Shown here piece by piece: positions 21,601-32,200 of a DNA stretch of 64,000 bases. A program made the translations under genes and the position numbers. Under the pieces are notes generated by a model, which made no database searches, was not told the DNA's origin, and worked only from the letters and a program-made list of their open reading frames with translations. Positions within the stretch are counted from its first letter, which is position 1. Each line of letters begins with the position of its first letter. Source of the DNA: Anthopleura xanthogrammica (lineage: Eukaryota; Cnidaria; Anthozoa; Actiniaria; Actiniidae); NCBI GenBank assembly GCA_964019055.1, contig OZ025214.1, positions 7,750,858 to 7,814,857 of the forward strand, given 5' to 3'.

Positions 21601-24600
21601 GACAAGGGTCAGCTGTAGAGACAAATGTAAATTGTTTAGCGGTTTTAAATTATTGAAGTGTTATTGTATAGGCCTTATGGAAAAACGTTGGGTCCTAATT
21701 TTCATATATGAAATACTTATTTAATATTGGGAAATTGTGTTGTTACCAACTAACAATACAATTCCCCAATTTCCTTCTAAATGCTGTTTGGTCCTTGTAA
21801 AAAAAATTTAATTTTTCTGAGTTTGGCTCAGTTTTGGATAATATTGGTGAAGCAGTACAATCAGTAGAATTTCTCGATTCATAATACATCTATACTACCT
21901 AAAATATTTGTTTCTGAATGGGTGATGGATTGTGAATTTTCTCTTAATCCTTGCAATTAATTAATTGCATACATCCTGGACCTTTAAACCTTGTGTTGTT
22001 GTATGTAAATGTATATTGAAAGGAAATAACACCTAATGTCTCGACGTTAGGGATTGATAAAAAATACCACTTGTATTTGATGAAAGTTGCTTTAGTTAAT
22101 ACCGTGCTACGCACTTGTGGTATAAAGGAGGGTCTCGATGGGGTGGTAGCTTTTACGGTTAACGGTTAAAAATTTGCTTTTTTTACGGCTAACGGCTGGC
22201 CCCATTGAGACCCTCATTAAGCGGCTTTCATCAAATACCGTGGTATTTTTCATTAATTCTTGTCAAACGGTGGTATTATCTAGGTATACTAATTGTCACT
22301 AGTAAAATATTTGGAACCTATAAGGTTGCTCTTGGAAACACACAGAAACATAAATGTCTTTTTTTTGTCTTTATACAGGGTTAACATTTAGCAAGACCAA
22401 AAATATTGGGGTAGGGGCCCATGTCAAAAGTATTGGGGCTTAAAGGGGCGTTGTCAGGATTTTGACACACCTAAAACCCCAAACTTAAAAAAAAAACGCC
22501 AACCCCCAAAAAACGGCTAACCAAAAATAAATGTTTAATGTTCAATATACAGTACACCGAAATTATTGGGGGACCCGCCCGCCCAAGATATATATATATA
22601 TAAAAGAAAATAATAAGGACTGTTCCGTCCCTATAATACATTACGTATTGAACAAGATCGTCCACTTCTTCGCCATCCTGGGCAACAGTAGTAGCTTGTG
22701 TAGACCCTCACTCTAGGCCTAGGTCTTTTTGTAGGATAGATTTATTAGAAAACTAAATTGCAGCCGTAAGGTTGAATTACATAGCTAATAATGAATAATA
22801 AATAATACTACAAAATATATTTGAAATATATTAAGAAATATATAAATATATAAATATATATGTATATAAAATTATAAATAAGATATATTAAAAAACAAAG
22901 TACATCAAGTCCTAACCCTATTAACTAATAATTAATAATCAATTAATAATTAACAATCAATATTTATCATTATTTATTAATTATTATTGATAATCGTTAA
23001 TATCGCTAATACTATAGTATGTACAAATAATTATTTATATTTTATCATTATTCTATTTTGTGTAAATAAACATCATGTGCCGAATCATTCTAATGCAAAC
23101 TGTGAATTCAAACAATTTGCATTAGATTGGGCACATGTGAAATTCGACGTCTAAACCGGGCCTTATTATATACTCATTTTAATAAATATAGTCACCAAAA
23201 AAACTAAAAACCTGAGACCCGCAAGTGTGTTTGGACACTATCTGTCTGAAATTATGATCAAAATATTTGAACTCTAGAGCTTATATAGCATTATATTGTT
23301 TTATCATACTTTAAATTACTCATTTTATCTTGTATATTTGTACATATTGTAATTCACCTGTATGACAGTGCGATGATATGTTTTCCAATAAACCTTATTA
23401 TCATTATGGGTATAGTTACATTTTGCATGTTTCAACCATCGATAACTATTGATGCACTATTTTACCAGTTACACTTTCACCTCCTGTGGGCTAGCAGCCT
23501 CATGCTTCACTTTGTATCAAAAAGCTTTACTTGTAAATATGAAATGTTTTGCCACGACCCTAAGCGGTCTCAGCTTTGTAGGTTATCGGCAACTATTCCG
23601 GCCATGCCCCCGCGATGCGTCAGCGGTAATCATAATAAATGCTTTACAAAATGGCTACTGAATTTTGTAAGGAAATGTATGGGGATCATAACTAATATCG
23701 CAAATAAGAATATAAATAATAAATACCTGCAGTTTGCCGGAGTGAAATCGTATTAAGGAACATGAGATGATTTTAGAATCATAAAAATTCAGTTGTAATG
23801 TTAACAATTTACTTTTCGTTTCAACTTGTCTTCACGAAGGCCTTTCATCCCATACATTCCTTTGTGCCTATAGTGAAATTTGATGAAAATGAGGAAAAAA
23901 CAAGTCTGGTAAGTATACTTCAAGAATTGGAATTTCATTTGCCGGATCGGATCAATAAACTAGACCCGTTTGCCAACCAAATACCAAATTTTGAAGCTCA
24001 AAACAAGAATATTTAATTTCGTTTTTTCGTCTAAAAACGCATAAAAATTGAAAAGTCCCAAACCTGGTTCACCATCAGTCTCTGCTGTCTCTTGTACACG
24101 TCACAGTCTGAAATCATGAGCGATTTTTTACCCGAAAAAACGAGAAAAGTAGGCCAATCTTGGTACCAAAATTAACTTCAGAAACTCAGCTTTCCAATGC
24201 CGCAATTCATTCTGAGATTACTGCAAAGTGAATTATGTTGTCAGCAGTTAAACCTGTGACAATTTTACTTCCGGTGAAAATGCCAGCGAAATTCAGAGAC
24301 GTTTCCTGGAAAATTTTTATTTTTTTCAAAACAACACTGCCTTCTTCATTTCGGATTTCTTGACAAATTTAGATCTTACCAAGCTCCAGAATGCTTTAAA
24401 AGATAAAGATATTAACAGCCTAGAATATGTAAAAAGCAGGAACAATCTAGTGCATTAATTATGATTACCGCTGACGCAAAACGGGCGCACAACACCGGAA
24501 TATTTGACGATGTTTTGGTAACTAACTTTATTGAAATAAGAATACACATATTCCACAGTAACAAGATGATCATCAATATTTCTTACCTGTAGCCCTTATC

Positions 24601-26587
24601 TGGGAGGTACCATGGGGCCACCCGAAAGAAACGTTTCACTCTCGGATTCCTTGTTTGAGTTTTCGAACACACGTTCTCTCTAAAACAACAACAACACAAA
24701 AGAAAACATTATTTAGAATATTGCATCTGGTAACCAGAGTTTTTTTTTTAGATTCAGTCTTGAGATTATATTTACCTCAAACCGGCGATGGGACGTGGGG
24801 ATGGGGAACTGGGCCTTGGGACAGGAACGTGGGTAAAAAGAACTCCAGGACTCGATATTCAGATTGAATTGACTAACAAACATTTTTGTCATTTTCAAAG
24901 TGAACATATGAGGTATACTCTACAGAAAGGAATTCTTTCAGCATGCAGAACAACTGCATCATTTTTTCCAAAATTTCTCGATCGAAGACCGAAGGCATGT
25001 CTGCAAACACTGAACAACAAGGTCCTCGAGCAGTCACTTAGCCTGCGTGCATCCGGTACATAACTGTGGTTAGGTCCGTCTGCGAACCAGCGACAGTTTT
25101 CTTGTTCTATTACCTCCAGCAGCGTACCTGGATTTGGGTACGCGCTCTGATTGGCTCTTTCTTAATTAGCTAAGAATGAATTAGCATAGCTGTCAATATT
25201 TTCACAAATCAATGGATTTTTCAGGCACAGGTCGGATACTGGATATTGTAGGATATTTTTCTGCCATCTAAATTTCTATAGGCGCTTGTTTTACTAACAG
25301 AGAAAAAGGGTTTCAAGATATATCTACTGTTTTTGCCGTTGAATATTGCGTCTACTTGTTTGTTGACCTTTTGTTGTTTGAATCATTACTCTAATTACAT
25401 ATTATTGTCACACCATTCGTATAAGATAATTCCTTCTTCTGACACTGCTATCCATTATTTGCATTATTTGTCTTCAAAATCTTATTTTATATGTTTCTAA
25501 GGAAATATAATACAAAATTTCTGTAGTAAAACACCGAAACTAACGCCAAACTTGGATCGCTAAGAAAGTCGTTGAATACCGCGGCAAATCGTTACTCATC
25601 AATATTGACAGATATATGTCAGTGTTCGGTTTATCTTTCTGCAGCTCATTCTTTGCCGAACCAATCAGAACGCGTGTAAGAATGAATTGGCATAGCAGCC
25701 AATCACAGTCTATTTTATATAATCGTGTAACCAGAACAAGGAATCTTGCGCTGATTCGCAGACCGTCTTAACCAGAGTTAAAGTCGGGCTGCACGCAGGC
25801 TAGCAGTCACTTCAAAGTGACGGTAAATAGAGATTACCACATGTTAACAGCCTGATATCGTTTTTATTCACGAGTTTCCCGTATCATATCGCGAACGAGC
25901 GAGTCTGCGAGCTGACAAATCCGCTATTACGAGACTACTGTTAGATGCGTTTTCAAGAACTCTATATTATTATTATTATTATTAATTTCACGGATATCAA
26001 CCCTAAATGTGTATTAAAAAATACTTAAGATAGTACGCGCGCTCTCATTGGTCGAGAGCTGTGTTTTCATCACGCTATGAAGGCACGGAAATGACAAGCA
26101 TTTTTTAAGTATTTTTTAAAAGAAATAAAACATTTTCTCCGATGCCTTCATAGCCTGGTGAAAACCTCGGCTACGCGTTTGAGAGAATTCTCGAGCAGGT
26201 GAAAACCCGAGACGAACGGAGAAAATGTTTTATTTCTTAAATAAAACATGGTACAAGTGAAAAATATCCTATCAGCACTGTGATTGGCTATGAGATATTT
26301 TTCACTATTAAAAAGGAGAATCGTATAACCAATAGGATCGCTTCTCGTTTGCTAAGACATGATTGTTATCAAATGGCTTACAGGCATATAAATCTCAGAA
26401 CTTAATAAATACATATATACACTCAGACATATTAAATAAACTTTGACGAATAGGAAAACAATCGTGCCTCAGTTATTACTTTACAGACTCACCCTAGTGG
26501 ATCCAGATCGCTTCCTTGGCTTTCTTTCAAAACCAAAAACACAACGCTGACTCCCAACAACATTTGCACAATGTTCCAGTGATCCAT
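12618..26587 (-). CDS. VWDE-like secreted multidomain protein, copy 1
   Basis: Exons in transcript order: 26493-26587, 24587-24679, 22645-22712, 21577-21612, 21239-21486, 20725-20820, 19616-19966, 19169-19242, 18946-19009, 17304-17516, 17013-17224, 16252-16723, 15754-16013, 15512-15626, 15179-15436, 15018-15143, 14736-14850, 14263-14658, 13831-14130, 13460-13735, 12618-12625. Every phase closes, giving 1291 residues. Domains: signal peptide 1-25; EMI-like 32-86 (CCPGW at its end); VWDE-type beta region 98-329 (YLVEWYNG; YYVGIQ); vWD 330-674 (DP...FDNR; GLCGNFNGDPGDDF); EGF near 735-752 (CSGHGRC); Cys-rich 761-966; cadherin-like 968-1055; EGF 1057-1090; FN3 1098-1198 and 1198-1290. No membrane anchor, so extracellular. 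The order resembles von Willebrand factor D and EGF domain proteins; partner unknown. Odd: exon 4 has lost its GT donor (GATG|GAGACG), and skipping those 36 nt keeps frame. Confidence 0.9.
13061..13249. mobile_element. MITE in the last intron of copy 1
   Basis: CTTACAGTGCGAATC opens and GATTCGCACTGTAAG closes a 189-bp element. Its arms extend to CCGTGGGCACCTAGAAATAT. It is absent at the matching place in copies 2 and 3, so it was inserted after the duplications. Confidence 0.85.
17561..18760. repeat. (TTGGTCAG)150 perfect octamer minisatellite in an intron
   Basis: Exactly 1200 bp made of 150 identical 8-bp units with no mismatch seen. It lies in the intron between exons 9 (18946-19009) and 10 (17304-17516) of VWDE-like copy 1. 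On the transcribed strand the unit is CTGACCAA, and the array stops 44 nt before the 3' splice site. Because 8 is not a multiple of 3 and the unit lacks stops, three long frames (repeating SWSVGQLV) run through it on +. They are artefacts. Confidence 0.97.
21029..21056. repeat. (GGAA)n microsatellite, copy 1
   Basis: Short GGAA run in the intron between exons 5 and 6. The homologous runs at 40555-40595 and 55064-55090 have different lengths. Confidence 0.9.
23585..24511. mobile_element. 0.93-kb TIR element with remnant reading frames (copy 1, intron 2)
   Basis: The ends ATCGGCAACTATTCCGG and CCGGAATATTTGACGAT are inverted relative to each other. The cleaner version at 37846-38763 has perfect 17-bp inverted ends. 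Copy 2 of the host gene lacks it here: GTAGGTTTTTGGTAAC at 43690 versus the interrupted sequence. Internal frames include one with KAFHPIHSFVPIVKFDENEE, shared with the second copy, suggesting coding remnants of unknown function. Confidence 0.85.
25039..25802. mobile_element. MULE-like element with 9-bp target duplication (copy 1, intron 1)
   Basis: Ends TAGCCTGCGTGCA and TGCACGCAGGCTA flank 764 bp. GCAGTCACT is present on both sides (25030-25038 and 25803-25811). Copy 2 keeps a single GCAGTCACT at about 44228-44236, the empty site. A 9-bp duplication suits Mutator-like elements. No transposase frame. Confidence 0.9.
26013..26240. other. Copy-1-specific insertion near the start of intron 1
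   Basis: About 228 bp between TAAATGTGTATT and AATAAAACATGGTAC has no counterpart in copy 2 (TAAATGTGTAATAAAACATG near 44383-44402). It contains partly complementary stretches around GATGCCTTCATAGC, so it is probably a small fold-back element. Exact ends are uncertain. Confidence 0.6.
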
Positions 26588-26844
26588 GTCTACAGAGTAG
26601 TGAGAAAAAATGCTTTACTGGCCACATCTTGGAAAGAATAAAACTTAAAAATTCTTTCTATTTCTGCAACTGAAACCTATATATGAAGAAATGCAAGTTT
26701 TTTCACGAAATGTACTGTGCAATATCTTCTTGAAAGTTGCTAGAAATGAGCCGGCAGCTCAGAAAAAAACAGTCAATTAAATGGCGATTCATTCAGTTGC
26801 AACTTTACGATTTTTTCTTGAAAAGTAACGAAATATTTACCCAC

Positions 26845-27069
26845 CTCAGTGCAATTTATCCGTTTGCAGGGAAGTGTAGTGAAGTATCGTAGCTTGTAGT
26901 CATCCAGCTGAGCTCAGCTTAGAACTGAGTCAAACGAGGTATGGTTAAGGTTCATAAAAGATCAACAAACATGTGAAGTATGATATGCCCTGATGTGACT
27001 GAGCAGAATTGGCAAAAGGTCAGAGCAATTTTCTTTACCGTCGTTGTCTAGTTCTACCATCAAGCGTTC
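26845..27069 (-). promoter_or_regulatory. 5' UTR exon and promoter block, VWDE-like copy 1
   Basis: A donor CTGAG|GTGGGT at 26845 pairs with the acceptor CTCTGTAG|ACATGG just before the start codon, implying a non-coding first exon. Upstream, 26931-27069 (CAAACGAGG... to ...CAAGCGTTC) is nearly identical in all three copies. This includes copy 3, where surrounding non-coding DNA has diverged, so this is the best candidate for the shared core promoter. Confidence 0.55.
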
Positions 27070-27189
27070 TTGATCAAGAAAAGAAACAATAACGAAGATA
27101 GAAATAATCTTTAATCCAAATACTTAAAGAATAAAATAGCATAAAATAATTTCCAGACCAAAATGCAAAGATTGAAAGAATTTAGCACC

Positions 27190-28440
27190 ACTTCAGAATT
27201 ACCTACATCTCGAGAATAGAATTGTTATGGATAGGCTTTAACATGTGAGCAATTGGAACATGAACTCGACCTCCATGTGACTCTGATAATAGTGTTTCAC
27301 TGCCAATTCTGCTCACTTCTGATCTGTTGTAGCAGAGGAATTTGTTTTGACACTATCGAGTTCCAATGAACAATACGCCGGCCATTAATTCTTGACAGAA
27401 TGAATGAAAAGAACCGCGTATAACATTCCGGGGCTATACGTAGGATCTGGTGAAGAAAACAATTCCTTGCTTTCTCTGGCCCTCTCTCATGTTGGTTAAG
27501 TAACAAGTACTTCATTTTTTTTCTACGTAGTATCAGTCATTCCTTTTCTTGATTCGCAAGGCATTATGGGTCGCCCAGAGGGCAAAAAATGACAAAACAA
27601 CGATATCGGATAATATAGAGAATTTCATTTATTTTTCTTGTTTCATGTTGATATTCTTAATTCATCTCTTGTCAAATTGTTTTATGGTGAACTGTTAATG
27701 TTAATCGAATTTTGTGTATTACCTACATCTCGGGAATAGAATTGTTATGGATAGGCTTTAACATGTGAATAATTATCACTTGAACTCGACCTCCATGTGA
27801 CTCTGATGATGGAGTTTCACTGCCAATTCTGCTCACTTCTGCTCTGTTGTTGTAGCAGAGGAATTTGACACTAGCAAGTTCCAATGAACTACTCGACAAT
27901 ACGCCGGCCATTAATTCTTGACAGAAAGAATGAAAAGAACCGTGTATAAATGCCGCTGGTATATGCAGAACAGTTTATATAACTTTTCAAGAAAAAACTC
28001 AAAACTTTTCTTTTTTAATACGTAGTACATATTTTTTAGTTTTATTCATACATTTTCTGTAAAAAGCGCCTTCGGGCTAAACGCTATACAAACTAGCTTA
28101 TTATTATTTTTAATATATATAGGATCTGGTGAAGGAAAAAAATCCTGGCTTTCTTTGGCCCTATCATGTTGGTTAGGTTACAGGGCCCCTCTGGATACCA
28201 GCTTTTAGCTGAATGGTCCACCTTGTGTAAATATAGGTTACATAAACAAGTGACAAGTAATTCATTTTTTCCTACGTAGTATCAATCATTCCTTTTATTG
28301 AATCGCAAGGCATTATGGGTCGCCCAGAGGGTAAAACAAAACAGATATGTCAGAGAATATCAAAGGGAACCCGGCTCCAGTACGTGGGCTTTTTAAATAT
28401 GTATTTCTTTAATTTATTATTGGGTTCCCTGTGCCTTTAG
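27190..28440 (-). repeat. Twin conserved upstream modules, unit 1
   Basis: Two related modules, about 27200-27590 and 27718-28335, share ACCTACATCTCG, TTAACATGTGA, ACTCGACCTCCATGTGACTC, ACGCCGGCCATTAATTCTTG and CGCAAGGCATTATGGG. On - they give similar 60-90-residue frames ending HNNSI(P/L)EM directly before a TAGGTAAT donor-like site. Module 2 carries an extra segment at 27950-28120. The same pair occurs in unit 2. It could be non-coding exons, an enhancer pair or a decayed small gene. I do not recognise the peptide. Confidence 0.6.
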
Positions 28441-29166
28441 CTCAGCAATGAAAAGCAACGTACAAATGTCGCAGGTTTCCTGTGGTGTAAAATGATAACA
28501 CAACGGCCGCGTAGGCGTAACCAGATATACCTCTACGGTCGTAATCATTCTGTAACCGGATAGCGGATAACATTAAAAAATAGTGTAACGCACTCGTTTT
28601 TTGACTGTTACTAAATGAATGCATTGCACTATTTCAGTTGAATCTTAATCCGTGCCAAATATCGGTACAAACTATTTTCTCTTAGACATTTTTGCTTTGC
28701 CTCTATTTTGGACTTGGTGCGCTTTAAAAACAATAGGTGAGATCAAAGATTGCACGAAATTTCAACATCTTTGGAATTCGAATAAAATATGTTTGTTCTT
28801 TTATTGTTGTTGAACAGTAGTTGTAGTCAGGTCATAATTTCAACATACGTAAGTGTTGTGCATCAGTATGGCCCGACTTGTTGTTAATTACAACAATGAA
28901 ATACACGCATTTTTTGTTCGAATTCTAAAGATGTTCAAATTCCATACAATCTTTGATTTCACCTATTGTTTTCAAAGCACACGAAGTCGAAAATAGTGAT
29001 AAGGCAAAAAGGTCTAATTTCAACATACATGCTAGGAAAAATATCGATTTGTATTTTTGGTTGCAGATAATTTTTCAGGACATTAGGTACGTATGTTAAG
29101 CGGAGGTCGATTGCGTCGATTGGGTCGATGAAATTACAACCACGGTTACCAAGGTTATAAAATATG

Positions 29167-29172
29167 TTTATT
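29167..29172 (-). terminator. Poly(A) signal AATAAA, VWDE-like copy 2
   Basis: AATAAA on -, 113 bp beyond the stop codon, conserved with the other two copies. Confidence 0.65.
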
Positions 29173-29284
29173 TCGATAAAAATAAAAAAGTCGTGTGGGT
29201 ATAATTACAGAGTGTGCCATAATCTTGCAAAAAATGTAAGTTCCTTGTTGGTCAAAGAATCTTCCTCTTTTACCCTTCAACTTT

Positions 29285-32200
29285 TTAAGAACCTACAACA
29301 AAACAATATACTGTATCAGTACCCTGTATCCGTTGTACTTTCCATTATATTCGATCGGTATTTTAGGATAGGCAGATCCCTTTATAAAAATCCAAGCACA
29401 TAAGACTTTGCGATCTTCGACTTATTTATTGTTAAAGCTCCAATCCGGCTTTGAGTTATAATTTTTAAAAAGAATACGTACTAAAGTTAAATGGGATACA
29501 TCCCCCCTTCTCGGAGATTAAAACAAGGGGAAGGGAAGTAACCAAAATTAGTACAAGGTGTATAGTTTGATGATTTAATTTCAAAAAGATGTTAGTTATC
29601 GATATCCACATTCTTATTCGCTAATTCGTTATCATATTCCACCTATATTAGACCCCTCGATAGTTTTTTTCTCACTTCAAATGTATCGTGGAAATTTTCC
29701 ACACTTTGATGAACGAAATGTAACTAAAAAGCTAACAGCACAATGACATTTACATTATACAACATAACGAAGCAGCACCAGCCAACCACCATTTAATAGC
29801 CATTATTCAAACCCAAACAGTTTTTTTTACTACAGTTTAAAAAAACATACCCCTATGAAGTGTACTGATTTGAGTGAATGAAGATGTCTCCCCTTTCTGG
29901 TGCACGTATCCAATCACCCTGAAGTAGTACATGGTGCCTTCCTCTAGGTTACCAATTACACAGGAAGATCCATAGCACACTTTCTTCTTTTTCAACTCAT
30001 TGCTGTGCTTTCCATAATCAACTTGAACTCTGTTGGATAGAGGTGCATGGCTAGGCTTCTGGAACCTGAGAATAATTACTGTCCTACTAAAGGCTTGACC
30101 AGACACTTTGATCGGAAGAGAAGGAGCTGTTGATAATCATAATAGCGACCCATTGAAAATTATGCACACAAAAAAAACCATGAAAATGCAGATACAGTCA
30201 GGTTAAGGACGTTTGCGGGCAAAAAGGTTTCCCATGTTTTTTTCTTTAAACTTCAGATGGTGAAATAAGACCATCATAGAAGTTCCATGAGCAAATATAA
30301 AATAGGGTCTGCGTTCTCGTTTATGATATCAAAATCATATCATATCAGTGAGATGATATCAAAGTGCAACCTTTTCTTGCCGAAAATCGCTTCCGCGAAA
30401 TACATAGAAGTCGAGCAGTAAAGTCATTTTTTTGTAGAAAAACTAAATGGATTGCTAAACGTTTTTTGAAACAACCCTCTTATAACCTATAGATAAATAT
30501 TATGCGTAAAGTGTTTTGAATGCATACAAATAACTTTTTTTTTTCGACTGGAATTTGCAGCCACCATGCACCATTCGGTGATGCTTTGGCTGTAATGTAG
30601 ATTGAAGTTTTCACCCAAATACGTGTTTTTATTATGATTTTTCAATATTCGTTTCTTCAAATTCGGAACATTGACAGCTTATGTAATTCTTTATAAAATA
30701 CTAAAGTAAAAAATATGGGGTCGCAGTTATTATTTTCGAGATATAGCCGATCGATATAGCGTGACGGAGCGTGACGGAATATGCGCAGAACAAATGCGCA
30801 CAAACAATGCCCGCGAAATTTGGTATAACTTACTTTTAACAGTTTTACATGGTTTTCTTTCCCACTTGGGATACTCTCCTTTAAAGGTAAAGGCAGACAT
30901 CTTCACACAATATTCAGTGTACGACTTTAGCCCAGTAACCATGGCAACATTCAAATCTCCTTTGTAAGTGGTAAAAACTATCCACTTGTTTTTGGTGTAC
31001 AGTTGCCTATAGTAGATTTTGTAGCCTCTGTTGGTACTGTTATGGTGATCCACGGGAATAGGTGACCACGTGATCCTAATGGTATCATATCTGACGGGAG
31101 TGAGGTCTCTTATGATTGGTGCAGCATTGGGGACTGGGGAGTAAAGATGCAAATATAATGTTCCTCAAATACATGACTGGTTTTAAAATGACATCATGCT
31201 GTATTATTCATTTGCTGCTCCATCCTCTCTCCAAGATGACGGAAAAATATATCGAACTTACCTTTCTCCCCAGCTATCGCAGGTGCCTTCTCACACCGGT
31301 CTCCACTGGTTCCATCTAGACATTTACACTGATATACACCAGATCCCCGTGGGTGGTAAGGATGGGGTACACATTGCCCACCATTCAGACACGGACATTG
31401 TACTATATGCACTCTCATGTCTGTTCTATCATACGCTCCACACTCGTCAGTCACTTTGATGGTAAACTTCTCATTCGATGTGACCTTCCATCTCAGTAGA
31501 CCAGCAGGACTAAATGTGTAGCCATTGGCAGTAGAACTGAGTAGAGAGTACGTTACAGGACGGTTATCAGGATCTGTTGCTTTCAGTTGTATTACGAGAT
31601 CTTCCCCTTCTAAGGCCTTGTACGTTTGCCTCGAAGTAAACTTGGGTGCTTGATTGTCTATGAGTCATTAAATGGAGTGAAGAACCAGATAAGTTATTGA
31701 CCAAGAGACCCAGCAAATTGTCCCTAACACTAACCTTTTCTCTGTGTCCAGGAATTCTGGTTATCTCTGGGCAAACACTGCCGACACCAGTCACCTGGGT
31801 TTGGCTCGTAGGCAGCAAAACAGTGGCCCTTGATCAGACAGGAATTTGCCTGCAATTTGACCAGTCATTATCAGTTATGGTAAAGAAATAAGTCTAGTGA
31901 CTGATCAAGCAAAAATTAGATAGAGCCTGTGAAAGAAGTTTGTAATAGTGGTGACACATGCGTTATCTTATAACTTAAATAAAAACACCGCCTGTAGTTT
32001 GGGCGAAATAGTTTACCTTTTCAGACCACATATCATTCTCTAGAGAACAAGATTCTTTGTGATACGTTTGCCAAGTTCTATCCATATTCATGTGTATTTT
32101 TAAGGCCAAATATAAATGGTATTCCAAAAAATGACACCTGGTCTGAAAAAATGGAAAAGCTACTAACACGCACTTACTTTCCGTTCACATTTGCCTGATT

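Larger units (their letters stand above)
12420..29085 (-). repeat. Segmental duplication unit 1
   Basis: The unit opens with GTACGTATGTCTAGTG, which aligns with 29090 and 47216. It contains one complete VWDE-like gene plus its upstream modules. The matching motifs at the three starts and the repeated 3' flank (28440-29085 equals 46560-47215) define a head-to-tail tandem array. Confidence 0.85.

Noticed and set aside
23373..23756. 127-residue + strand frame in intron 2 of copy 1
   Set aside because: It straddles the boundary of the element starting at 23585 and is interrupted in copy 2.
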